A stretch of DNA of 43,462 nt from JAFGCN01 sp964547015 (GTDB lineage: Archaea > Aenigmatarchaeota > Aenigmatarchaeia > QMZS01). The notes beneath the pieces are model-generated. The model saw nothing but the letters and a program-made list of their open reading frames with translations. It was not told the DNA's origin and ran no database searches. Shown piece after piece: positions 22,916-30,916 of this stretch. The translations under genes and the position numbers were made by a program. The stretch is from positions 1-43,462 of the forward strand of contig CAZJKT010000006.1 in NCBI GenBank assembly GCA_964547015.1, read 5' to 3'. Within the stretch, counting starts at the first letter, position 1; every line of letters starts with the position of its first letter.

Positions 22916-23496
22916 AATTTTAAGGCCCGAATAACCCTATCAAGGGCGGAAAGGTTTGTAAGCGCGGCAAGAGCAACAAGGGCATATGCAAGGAAGGCGG
23001 GATTGGTTGGCAGAAGGGCGACGCCAAAAATGATTATAATCATCCGCTCGGCCCTTTCAAGAAACCCTCCGGAAAAGGACTTCCCTGTTTTTTCTGAATA
23101 TGCGGCCTTTGAGTAGGTAGTCATAAGCGAGCCGAAAATACAAAGGGCAATCCATACTTCAGGGTAAAATATTACTCTTGGGAGTGGAATAAAGATAAAG
23201 GAAAAGTAGATGATGAACTCCACATACCGGTCAAGGATGGTGTCCAGATAAGCCCCGTATTTTGATGCCTTTTTTGTCCTTCTTGCAAGGTGACCGTCAA
23301 GGGCGTCGAAAAATACTGAAAAAATCAGAGCGGTGAGGGCAAAAGCATACAGGCTTTTTATAAGGAGGGCCATAAAGATAAGCGCAAATACAGGGGTCAG
23401 GAAGGTAATCTGGTTTGGAGTAATGCCTGCCTTTTCAAGGGGTATTGTGAACAGGTCAAAAACTTTTTCAAATTTTTTCTTTTTGGCCGAGAGCAT
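22900..23496 (-). CDS. CDP-alcohol phosphatidyltransferase (archaeal phospholipid synthesis)
   Basis: Integral membrane enzyme transferring a polar alcohol or its phosphate to CDP-archaeol. The 198-residue protein carries the full family signature D-x2-DG-x2-AR-x8-G-x3-D-x3-D, seen as DALDGHLARR, then KYGAYLDTILD. Six membrane helices are apparent. The alcohol (inositol phosphate, glycerol phosphate or serine) cannot be decided from the motif. The gene overlaps the first GspF-like gene by 16 bases at its 3' end and lacks other lipid-synthesis neighbours here. Confidence 0.9.
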   Translation of the reverse strand: MLSAKKKKFEKVFDLFTIPLEKAGITPNQITFLTPVFALIFMALLIKSLYAFALTALIFSVFFDALDGHLARRTKKASKYGAYLDTILDRYVEFIIYFSFIFIPLPRVIFYPEVWIALCIFGSLMTTYSKAAYSEKTGKSFSGGFLERAERMIIIIFGVALLPTNPAFLAYALVALAALTNLSALDRVIRALKLCTKN

Positions 23497-23546
23497 AATT
23501 AAGGTAAGCTTGAATTAAATGAAAAATAAAATGTTAAAATATTTAT

Positions 23547-23891
23547 TTAGAAGCGGGAAATCCAATCTTGAAAAATTTCCTGGAAATAGCCGCCCCTGCC
23601 CTGATGAGTTAGATGATATACCAACTCACACCCATAGTGTCGTGCATGGTCAATTTCCTGCTGGCCACCCCAAATATCAGGAAAACCAACATATTCTCCG
23701 GTTTGGAAATATTTCTCTGTTGAGCTATCCCACCCCACTATAGGCACAATTGCTCCCATGGCAAGTATTGGCAATACACCCTTGACTGCAAATGGATTCA
23801 CACCTGTTTTTTCGCTGACATACATTATGCCGTTATCTAAAGACTCTCCTGCTCTCCGTATGTATTTTTTTCCTTTGTCTACGATATTCAT
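23547..23891 (-). CDS. Hypothetical protein with one hydrophobic segment
   Basis: A 114-residue protein of unknown family. The N-terminus is basic (MNIVDKGKKYIRRAG), followed by a hydrophobic stretch (VKGVLPILAMGAIVPIVG, about residues 37-55) and a polar His/Tyr/Gly-rich C-terminus containing EIDHARHYGCELVYHLTHQ, with several His and Glu that could bind metal. A minus-strand AGGTGAT lies six bases before the ATG at 23891, a good ribosome-binding site, so unlike many neighbours it probably has a leader. Codon use looks like the host's. Confidence 0.5.
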   Translation of the reverse strand: MNIVDKGKKYIRRAGESLDNGIMYVSEKTGVNPFAVKGVLPILAMGAIVPIVGWDSSTEKYFQTGEYVGFPDIWGGQQEIDHARHYGCELVYHLTHQGRGGYFQEIFQDWISRF

Positions 23892-24232
23892 ATTTAATCA
23901 CCTAATTATAATAGTAGTTATTATATAAATACTTATCTGTTCTTTAAATTATATATTATAAGAGCACATTGAATCAACTTATGGCCATTAATTTCCTCTA
24001 CTAAGAACAAGATAGGATACTGCAAGAAGCCCGATTACTGCAAAAACCGCTTCAAAGCCCAAAAGCACCCCTCTGCAGGCTTTACCCAACATAACCCGCA
24101 CTCTAACAGCAAAGGATAATTTAGGTATAGTAGCTAAATTTAGAGTTTAAGCATCTACCAACCACCTTAGTTTTTAGGAAATATATTCTCCCTTTCTCAA
24201 AACAACTTAATTAATTCAAGGGATTATTATGC
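23892..24232. other. Intergenic region before ribonucleotide reductase
   Basis: AT-rich 341-base region. It holds the leader and promoter of the hypothetical gene (TATTATAATT near 23905-23914 and TATTTATATAA further up), a possible 34-residue membrane peptide on the minus strand, and an AAATATATTCTCC TATA-like element near 24179 for the reductase. I see no RNA gene. Confidence 0.5.
23988..24092 (-). CDS. Possible 34-residue membrane peptide
   Basis: A short open frame with ATG reads MLGKACRGVLLGFEAVFAVI followed by a further hydrophobic stretch ending SRGN. It is a single hydrophobic helix with basic ends. The composition is protein-like, but no ribosome-binding site or convincing promoter at the right distance was seen, so this is a weak call. 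Confidence 0.3.
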   Translation of the reverse strand: MLGKACRGVLLGFEAVFAVIGLLAVSYLVLSRGN

Positions 24233-27200
24233 ATGGATCTCGCAAGGGTCAGAAAGCGGACAGGCAGGATAGTCCCATTTAACAGAAACAAGGTTTTTAA
24301 CGCAATAAACAAGGCATTTCTCTCAGTAGGCAAGGATGAGCCCGAAAAGGTTGAGCGGGTTGTCGAAGAAGTGATTGTTGAGCTTAAAAAAAGGTACAAC
24401 GGGCATGTGATGTGCGTGGAGGAGGTTCAGGATGTTGTTGAGCAGATGCTTATCCGAAATAACTTTGCTGATGTTGCCAAGTCTTATATATTATACCGCC
24501 AAAAACACAAGGAGATACGCGAAATGAAGTCTCTCATGAGCGATATGGGTGATGACTTAAAGCTCCCCGTAAATTCATTTAAGGTGCTCAAGGCAAGGTA
24601 TTTGCAGAGGGATGAGGAGGGGAAAGTTGTTGAAACCCCAAAGCAGCTCTTCACAAGGGTTGCAAAGGCTATTGCCGAGCCTGACGCCAAATACGGGGCA
24701 GGCGAGGAGGAAGTTAAGGCTACGGCAAGAAAGTTTTTTAGGATGATGGCGAGCCGAGAGTTTATGCCAAACAGCCCCACGCTTTTCAATGCAGGCACGG
24801 AAAAGAAACTGGCGCTTTCTGCATGCTTTGTTTTGCCTGTGGAGGATACAATAGAGGGAATTTTTGATGCTGTAAAGTATATGGCGATTGTCCAGAAAGC
24901 CGGAGGCGGAACAGGGTTTTCATTTAGCAGGCTAAGGCCAAAAGGCTATCCTGTAAGGTCAACCCGGGGCGTTGCATCCGGTCCGCTTTCATTTATGAGG
25001 GTATTTAACACAGCAACGGATGTCATAAAGCAGGGCGGCAAAAGAAGGGGCGCAAATATGGGTGTGCTTCGGGTAGACCATCCGGATATAATTGACTTTA
25101 TCTCATGCAAGGAGAAGGATACCGAGATGACCAACTTTAACCTTTCTGCGGGTGTGACTGACCTGTTCATGGAGGCCGTTGAAAAGGGAGACAGCTATAT
25201 CCTAAAAAACCCGGCAACAGGGGGCGTTGTCGGACAGTTGAATGCAAGAAAAATATTTTCGCTTATCTCAACATTTGCATGGAAAAATGGGGACCCTGGG
25301 ATTATATTTTTAGACCAGATAAACCGGAAAAATCCTACACCTGAGGTTGGGGAAATAGAGGCGACTAATCCTTGCGTTACAGGAGATATGCTTATATCAA
25401 CCTCTAAAGGCCTTATGAGGATGGAAGCGCTTGCAGGAGAGTATTCAAAGGGAGGGCTTGCAATTGCGGCTGATGCCCGCGCGCCCATAAATATTTCCTG
25501 CGGGGGCGGGGCGAGCCTTTTAATGCAGGCGGGCGAAAAAGGGGTTTTTATGAATAATATTTCAAGATCTTTTTCTACAGGGATTAAGGAGGTTTATCGT
25601 CTTGAGACAGAATCAGGTTATGAGCTTGAGGCAACACCTGACCACAAGATTCTCACTTCGGAGGGCTGGGTTGAGCTTAAGGATTCATTGGGCTGCACAG
25701 CCCTTATACAAAGCGGCGAAGGGAAGTTTAGTGATGATTATCGCCTGCCCCAAAAAGCCCTTGAGGTGTTTGGGAAAAGCAGGGATAAGCGCCGGCTAAA
25801 CCTGCCTGAATATTGGAGCCTTGAGCTTGGGCAGGCGCTTGGGTGGCTTGTTGGCGACGGATGGCTCAGGGAAGGGGATAAAAATTGTAGGGTAGGCTTC
25901 ACCTTTTCTAAGCAGGACTCCATTGCGCTTTCCTGCCTAAAGCCGGCGCTTAACAGATGGTATGGGCGCGAGATCAAAGAGATTTGGAGGGAAAACGGAG
26001 TCTGCCACCTATCATATCACTCAAAAGAATTTGTCCGCTTTTTTAGTTCCCTTGGGGTGAAGAGCGCAAAGGCAGGAGATAAAGAAGTTCCTGAGGCGAT
26101 TTTTGGGGCGCCAAAAGAAGCGGTTATTGGGTTTTTGCAGGGCCTGTTTTCAGCAGACGGAACAATAGGGGCGCAGGAGACAAAACAGAGTTATTATATA
26201 AGGCTTACCTCAAAGTCGGAGAAACTGCTAAAAGGAGTCCAGCTACTGCTGTTAAATTTAGGCGTAAAGTCAAAAATATACAACCGGAGCAGAGGTCCGA
26301 GGAGGGGATTTCAGTACCGGGCTGTTTCGGGGGAGGAGAGGGATTACGCTCTTGACGGGACCTGTTTTGAGCTGAATATAAGCCGCGAGAATATACCAAA
26401 GTTTTTGTCTCAGGCCGGTTTTTTAGGCCCAAACTGCAAAGATAAAATGGGCGCTTTGGAAGGCCGGAGATACTATTCCGAGAGGTTTGAGGAAAAAATT
26501 GTAAAGATAGAGCCTTTGGGAAAAAAGCAGGTTTATGACCTTACCGAGCCAATCACCCACTCAATGATATGCAATGGGATTGTGGCCCATAATTGCGGAG
26601 AGCAGCCCCTTCTGCCTTACGAATCATGCAACCTTGGGGCAATAAATCTTGCGAGAATGATAAAGGAAACTCATTCAGGATATGAGATGGATTGGAAAAA
26701 GCTCAAAAAAACCATTGAGGACTCAATCCATTTTTTGGACAATGTAATAGACGCAAATGATTATCCCATCCCCCAGATAGAGAAAGCATCAAGGGATAAC
26801 CGAAAAATAGGGTTGGGGGTTATGGGCTTTTCAGATGCGCTTATTCTTTTAGGAATACCCTACAACAGCGAAAAGGCCGAGAAATTTGCTGACGAGGCGA
26901 TAGGGTTTATCCAAAAGACGGCAAGAGAGAAGTCTATTGAGCTTGGCCGGGAGAGGGGAAACTTTCCGAATTTTGAGAGGTCTGTTTGGAAGGGGAAATA
27001 CCCTAATATGAGGAATGCGGCGGTGACAACAATTGCGCCAACAGGCACCACCGGGATAATAGCTGACGCGTCATCGGGAATAGAGCCGTTATTTGCCATA
27101 TCTTACCTCAGAAAGGTAGGCAGCACATTAGGCGAGGATCTGGTTGAGACAAACCCCTTGTTTGAAGCGGTTATGAGGAAGAAGGGGCTCTACAGCAAAG

Positions 27201-27673
27201 AGCTTATGGCTAAAGTTGCGGGCAAGGCCTCAGTGCAGGATATTGAGGATATTCCCCCCGAGGTTCGAAGAGTATTTGTTTCTGCCCACGATGTATCTCC
27301 TGAGTGGCATTTAAGAATTCAGGCGGCCGTGCAAAAGCACATTGATTCTGCTGTGAGCAAAACAATCAATCTTCCGAACTCCGCAACAATACAGGAGATT
27401 GAGGATATATATATTAGGGCTTGGAAGCTGGGATGTAAAGGCATAACCGTATATAGGGATAACAGCCGAAGCGAACAGGTCTTAAATTTTTATGACAACA
27501 GCAAAAAGGCAGGGGAAAATTCGGTTGAAGGCAAATTACTAACAGAGAATTCTTGCCTTAATGAGAATGGAGGGAGAAGCTCTGAAAATGATTGCCCGAA
27601 CTGCGGGGCTGAAATGGTGAGGGAAGAGGGCTGCCGGAATTGCAAGGATTGCGGTTATTCTGTTTGCGGGTGA
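24233..27673 (+). CDS. nrdJ: Class II (B12-dependent) ribonucleotide reductase with intein
   Basis: Makes deoxyribonucleotides without oxygen. The 1146-residue precursor has an N-terminal ATP-cone (residues about 1-95: RVRKRTGRIVPFNRNKVF), the catalytic barrel with the redox Cys at LSACFVLP (Cys198), and then a 407-residue intein (381-787). The active-site motif NPC-GEQPLLPYESC is split by it: Cys788 is the expected thiyl-radical residue, Glu790 its partner and Cys799 the second redox Cys. PTGTTGIIADASSGIEP follows, and the C-terminus has a zinc ribbon (CPNCG, CRNCKDCG). Without the intein it would be 739 residues. No NrdB partner or radical-subunit gene is nearby. The class is inferred from the sequence type. 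Confidence 0.92.
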   Translation: MDLARVRKRTGRIVPFNRNKVFNAINKAFLSVGKDEPEKVERVVEEVIVELKKRYNGHVMCVEEVQDVVEQMLIRNNFADVAKSYILYRQKHKEIREMKSLMSDMGDDLKLPVNSFKVLKARYLQRDEEGKVVETPKQLFTRVAKAIAEPDAKYGAGEEEVKATARKFFRMMASREFMPNSPTLFNAGTEKKLALSACFVLPVEDTIEGIFDAVKYMAIVQKAGGGTGFSFSRLRPKGYPVRSTRGVASGPLSFMRVFNTATDVIKQGGKRRGANMGVLRVDHPDIIDFISCKEKDTEMTNFNLSAGVTDLFMEAVEKGDSYILKNPATGGVVGQLNARKIFSLISTFAWKNGDPGIIFLDQINRKNPTPEVGEIEATNPCVTGDMLISTSKGLMRMEALAGEYSKGGLAIAADARAPINISCGGGASLLMQAGEKGVFMNNISRSFSTGIKEVYRLETESGYELEATPDHKILTSEGWVELKDSLGCTALIQSGEGKFSDDYRLPQKALEVFGKSRDKRRLNLPEYWSLELGQALGWLVGDGWLREGDKNCRVGFTFSKQDSIALSCLKPALNRWYGREIKEIWRENGVCHLSYHSKEFVRFFSSLGVKSAKAGDKEVPEAIFGAPKEAVIGFLQGLFSADGTIGAQETKQSYYIRLTSKSEKLLKGVQLLLLNLGVKSKIYNRSRGPRRGFQYRAVSGEERDYALDGTCFELNISRENIPKFLSQAGFLGPNCKDKMGALEGRRYYSERFEEKIVKIEPLGKKQVYDLTEPITHSMICNGIVAHNCGEQPLLPYESCNLGAINLARMIKETHSGYEMDWKKLKKTIEDSIHFLDNVIDANDYPIPQIEKASRDNRKIGLGVMGFSDALILLGIPYNSEKAEKFADEAIGFIQKTAREKSIELGRERGNFPNFERSVWKGKYPNMRNAAVTTIAPTGTTGIIADASSGIEPLFAISYLRKVGSTLGEDLVETNPLFEAVMRKKGLYSKELMAKVAGKASVQDIEDIPPEVRRVFVSAHDVSPEWHLRIQAAVQKHIDSAVSKTINLPNSATIQEIEDIYIRAWKLGCKGITVYRDNSRSEQVLNFYDNSKKAGENSVEGKLLTENSCLNENGGRSSENDCPNCGAEMVREEGCRNCKDCGYSVCG
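25373..26593 (+). other. Intein with LAGLIDADG homing endonuclease in NrdJ
   Basis: Protein residues 381-787 (407 residues). The first residue is Cys (CVTGDMLIS, splice block A), the block B motif is TPDH (468-471), the two LAGLIDADG-type motifs are LGWLVGDGWL with Asp542 and LQGLFSADGT with Asp642, and the end is NGIVAHN (His786, Asn787) followed by extein Cys788. All splicing residues and both catalytic Asp are intact, so splicing and homing look possible. The insertion is inside the most conserved active-site motif of the host enzyme. Confidence 0.93.
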
Positions 27674-27729
27674 ACAATATAGTGTCAGTTATTTATATAT
27701 GAATAATATTACTATATTATGGTGGTATT

Positions 27730-28038
27730 ATGATAAAAGTTTCGGTGGAATTACATCCTTATGGTGACGAGAGCAAAAAATCCAGAATAGCGGACATTTA
27801 TATAGCAAATGCTGGAGGATGCATCCGGACAGGGGATCTTACTCATTGCACTTATCAGTATTGGGTTGGTAATGACCCAAGGAAAAAATGGTCCTGGCCT
27901 GACGGCGAAATAATAGCTATCCGTGAAGAAGGAGTATATTCTCTCCTACAGAAAGTTATGGATGATTATAGCTCTGTGAAGATTATTGGTGATGAGGAAT
28001 ATCAGCAGATATTACAAAGGAAGGCATTTGGTCTCTAA
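27730..28038 (+). CDS. Hypothetical small soluble protein
   Basis: A 102-residue protein of unknown family: MIKVSVELHPYGDESKKSRI, then a GGCIRTGDLTHCTYQYWVGN segment with two Cys, WSWPDGEIIAIREEG, and a C-terminal helix. It looks like a compact alpha/beta protein. A GGTGGT ribosome-binding site lies three bases before the ATG at 27730, and TATA-like sequences lie further up (near 27690-27720). It resembles small host-coded proteins with no operon partner. Confidence 0.55.
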   Translation: MIKVSVELHPYGDESKKSRIADIYIANAGGCIRTGDLTHCTYQYWVGNDPRKKWSWPDGEIIAIREEGVYSLLQKVMDDYSSVKIIGDEEYQQILQRKAFGL

Positions 28039-28092
28039 ATTAAAGACCTTGGACTTAAGTGAACAATATGCTCCGATAAGGTCAAAACTGGT

Positions 28093-28104
28093 TACTAAAA
28101 TACC
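28093..28104 (+). promoter_or_regulatory. TATA-like promoter element of the SRP RNA
   Basis: TTACTAAAATAC lies about 22-26 bases upstream of the 5' end deduced from RNA pairing (28120). Confidence 0.45.
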
Positions 28105-28119
28105 TTGGAAATAAATAAT

Positions 28120-28390
28120 TGTGGGGCTAGGCTGGGCTGCTTGGCGTAGCTTGTAACCCGAAATCGCCATTATGCGGGAGCTAAAAAACCTCTGAGGGCG
28201 CATTTTGCAGGGAGGGCCTTTTGGCCTGACTGAGATGCTTGGCCCTGTTTGATGGTCGCCTCTGTGAATCCCCCAGGTTCGGAAGGAAGCAAGGGTAAGC
28301 CGGCGCGGCTGTGCATTCAGGATTACTGAGCGGAGAAGGGCTAAAAGACTTACCTTCTCTGTGGATGCTTTCGAGGAGGCTTGCCCCACA
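28120..28390 (+). ncRNA. ffs: Signal recognition particle RNA (7S), archaeal
   Basis: The RNA scaffold of the signal recognition particle. The universal helix 8 hairpin is present: CCCCAGGTTCGGAAGGAAGC with the GGAA tetraloop and the asymmetric loop that binds SRP54. The helix 6 region (GGGCCTTTTGGCC) and the start of helix 2-4 precede it. The two ends pair (TGTGGGG at 28120 with CCCCACA at 28384-28390), fixing a length of about 271 nt, as expected for archaea. Antisense frames here are not genes. Confidence 0.92.
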
Positions 28391-28397
28391 AAATCCT

Positions 28398-28418
28398 TTT
28401 CTCTTTTTAAAAGAGAAA
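28398..28418 (+). terminator. Palindrome with T-runs after SRP RNA
   Basis: TTTCTCTTTTTAAAAGAGAA is a near-complete inverted repeat (one more A completes it) seven bases after the RNA end. The T-runs and position suggest termination of the SRP transcript. Confidence 0.45.
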
Positions 28419-28508
28419 CACGCATCTTGCTTCGTCAAAAGGGTGCGCCGTTCATAAACAAGTGAATCCTTTATTTCAAAAGAAAATTTTTTCTACTTTT
28501 CCTAAAAC

Positions 28509-29543
28509 TTAGATTTCTTCAATCACCCTGAAAGGGTCGCTTGCGATAACCGAATCAGCAAAGAGCTCCATTGACCCGATGTCCGAGCTTTTGTTTTTAA
28601 GGTCGCCCCGGTCCAAAAGCCGGCAAATCCACCACCCGTTTATCTGGAAAATAACCAGATTGTAGGTCTGCACGCCGATTTTTTTGTATTTTTGCAAAAC
28701 CCTAAAAATCGCAGGGGACATCTCCGAAAAATTTTTCCGGCGAGACATTATCCAAATTTCACTGTCCTTTACCGGAGTAAGGTAGGCAATTATCCAAATA
28801 TTCCCTGAATTCTTTGCAAGCCCGAGGGATTTGTGAATGCTCAATATATCGGAGAAATAATCGCTTCCGAATATTTCAGAGTAGCTCTGAGAAATTTCTC
28901 TCAAATGCCTTAAACGGCCATATTCGGTTTTAGAGGCAGTGAGCTGCATATGGCCGTGAAGGATTGAAGCTCCGCTTCGCCAAAGGCAGTTCCACATAAG
29001 GAGCCTGTTTTTTGCATTAGGGTCTTTTTTCTCTGCGTTGCCAAACCACCTTTCAGCAGTTTTTAGGTAATCCTCCAACCAGTCTTTCTTTAGTCTTAAG
29101 GGGTTATGCTCCTGGAATATAAGAACAGAATGAAAATAGTCATACTTTGCGATATTGCCTGCAGTCAGGCAAAATTTCCCCTTTATCCTGCCGAAGGGGT
29201 CTGAGGGAGTATTTTTTTCCGGCTCGCAAAAAAGGCAGTTTTCTTTGCCTCCAATATCCGGAAGGGTTTTGCAGGTTGTGTCAAAAGGCCGAGATGCCCG
29301 CAGGCTATTGAACAGGCAGCCTTCCCCGGTAAGCCTGTTTCTGAGGTGGACAATAGTCTGGGTTTCTGCATTTTTCACTGAGCCAAATCTGCTCTTCACC
29401 CAGGCTTTCATCTCTTTTGGAACAAGAGTTTTGCTTTTGGAAACCTCAACTTCATAAATCCTCTCAAAAAGCACCCTCTTTTCTTTTGGGAGATTTCGGG
29501 CAATCTTATTCAGACTCAATATAGTTCTTTCGGATTCTGGCAT
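28509..29543 (-). CDS. GalT/HIT-superfamily nucleotidyltransferase-like protein
   Basis: A 344-residue protein of the HIT superfamily, GalT branch. An N-terminal Zn site candidate is CLFCEPE and the catalytic histidine triad is ILHGHMQL (H-x-H-x-Q). Galactose-1-phosphate uridylyltransferases, ADP-glucose phosphorylases and related enzymes share this pattern, so the substrate is probably a sugar phosphate or nucleotide sugar, unproven. The start is taken as the ATG at 29543 (MPESERTILSLN); a start five codons up is also open. The neighbouring genes give no pathway hint. Confidence 0.75.
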   Translation of the reverse strand: MPESERTILSLNKIARNLPKEKRVLFERIYEVEVSKSKTLVPKEMKAWVKSRFGSVKNAETQTIVHLRNRLTGEGCLFNSLRASRPFDTTCKTLPDIGGKENCLFCEPEKNTPSDPFGRIKGKFCLTAGNIAKYDYFHSVLIFQEHNPLRLKKDWLEDYLKTAERWFGNAEKKDPNAKNRLLMWNCLWRSGASILHGHMQLTASKTEYGRLRHLREISQSYSEIFGSDYFSDILSIHKSLGLAKNSGNIWIIAYLTPVKDSEIWIMSRRKNFSEMSPAIFRVLQKYKKIGVQTYNLVIFQINGWWICRLLDRGDLKNKSSDIGSMELFADSVIASDPFRVIEEI

Positions 29544-29595
29544 AATTAATGCCCTCAAATAATAATCTATTTCTTAAGGCTCGCCAAAAAAAGGC

Positions 29596-30759
29596 TCACC
29601 CAATTAGGGAGATTAAGTATGGGAGCGCTATGAATGTCCCGATTACGCTTCCGAGGTTGACTAAAGCCGCAACCAGAAGGATTCTTGAAACCCTGTTTTG
29701 GTAAAATCCCTTTACGCTTGCAATCTCGCTTAGGCTTTTAAAATCTTTTACTCTCGGCTCCCTTATTTTTGCCTCAACAAGCCCGGCTACAATTCCTGCG
29801 CCTATTGTAGGGTTGAGGGATGTGAAGGGCGCCGCAAAAAAAGCCGCGGCAATAGTTACCGGGTGGGCTAATGCGAGAGTTGCCCCGACTGCCGAAAAAA
29901 TTCCGTTAATCAGAAACCAGTAAAGCGCCATTTCATATGCCGCCCCTATTGAGCCGTGGCTCAAAAAACCATATAGGACTATGCTGAGAAATATCAGGGG
30001 CACTAGGTATCCGAAAGCTTTTCCAAAAGAAAACCCTTTGGGCAGTGTTTCCAGATCCTTTGCCGGGTATTTAGGCTTTTTGTAGAGAAGTTTCATAATT
30101 CCGGGCAAGTGGCCCGCCCCAACCACCGCAACTATTTTTTTTCCGGGCGCCCGCCTTATTTTTTCGGCGATATAAGCATCCCTTTCATCAATAAGGACCT
30201 CTTTTGCACGGGGAGCTTCACGGCTCAACTCTTCCATCATCTGGGTTATGGCATCTTTTTTTTTGAGGCTGTTTATCATCTCTTCTTCCATTTTTTCTTG
30301 AGAGAGCGTCCCCAAAAACAGGCTGAAAAGAATTTTGGACTTTTCAAAAAAGCCCATTTTTTTCCATGCCCTCTTCAGTGTTATTTGGATATCCCGGTCA
30401 AGAAGGATAATCTCCGAGCCGGCTTTTTTTGATGACTTGATTGCGGCCATCATTTCTGCCCCGGGGTCGATATTAAGGTCATTTCCAATCCTTTTTTGGA
30501 AGCTTGAGAGCATAAGGTTTGCGATAAAAAAGGGAGCTTGTCCGTCCTTTATAACCTGCGTTATCTTTGCGTCGTCCCACTTTTTTTTATTAAGAATTGA
30601 GTCCATCCTCTTTTCGCACAGCTCCACACCCACCGAATCGGGCTTTTCTTTGGCGATTATCTTTTCAACGGTTTTTACGCTTTCTAAAGATACATGGGCG
30701 GTTCCTACCAGAATTATTTTTTTACCTCCGATATTGAGCCGATAAACATTTTCATCCAT
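29596..30759 (-). CDS. TraB/PrgY-family membrane protein
   Basis: A 387-residue protein with the TraB domain at residues about 1-240: VGTAHVSLESV, DSVGVELCEKR, LLDRDIQITLKRA and AVVGAGHLPGI, followed by four to five membrane helices. The family, named for enterococcal pheromone shutdown, is structurally related to Tiki/GumN-type metal-dependent hydrolases and peptidases; GTAH, E and GAGH residues are the proposed metal ligands and are all present. The role in archaea is unknown. It lies downstream of the dehydrogenase gene on the same strand. Confidence 0.88.
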   Translation of the reverse strand: MDENVYRLNIGGKKIILVGTAHVSLESVKTVEKIIAKEKPDSVGVELCEKRMDSILNKKKWDDAKITQVIKDGQAPFFIANLMLSSFQKRIGNDLNIDPGAEMMAAIKSSKKAGSEIILLDRDIQITLKRAWKKMGFFEKSKILFSLFLGTLSQEKMEEEMINSLKKKDAITQMMEELSREAPRAKEVLIDERDAYIAEKIRRAPGKKIVAVVGAGHLPGIMKLLYKKPKYPAKDLETLPKGFSFGKAFGYLVPLIFLSIVLYGFLSHGSIGAAYEMALYWFLINGIFSAVGATLALAHPVTIAAAFFAAPFTSLNPTIGAGIVAGLVEAKIREPRVKDFKSLSEIASVKGFYQNRVSRILLVAALVNLGSVIGTFIALPYLISLIG

Positions 30760-30916
30760 AATAGCCTAACTTCAAAAAGGAAAAGCCGCAGATTCAAACA
30801 CTTCTTGGGCAATATTTGGTTTGTATATAAATCATTGTGGAGAGCAGTCAGAATGACGCTTAATTCAATTCCCGAAATAATGCCCATTAATGCTCTTGTG
30901 AGTTGCGTTATTGGGG

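Noticed and set aside
28012..28438. Minus-strand frames across 28.0-28.4 kb
   Set aside because: They lie over the SRP RNA, whose ends and helix 8 are clear; the peptides have no protein-like features.
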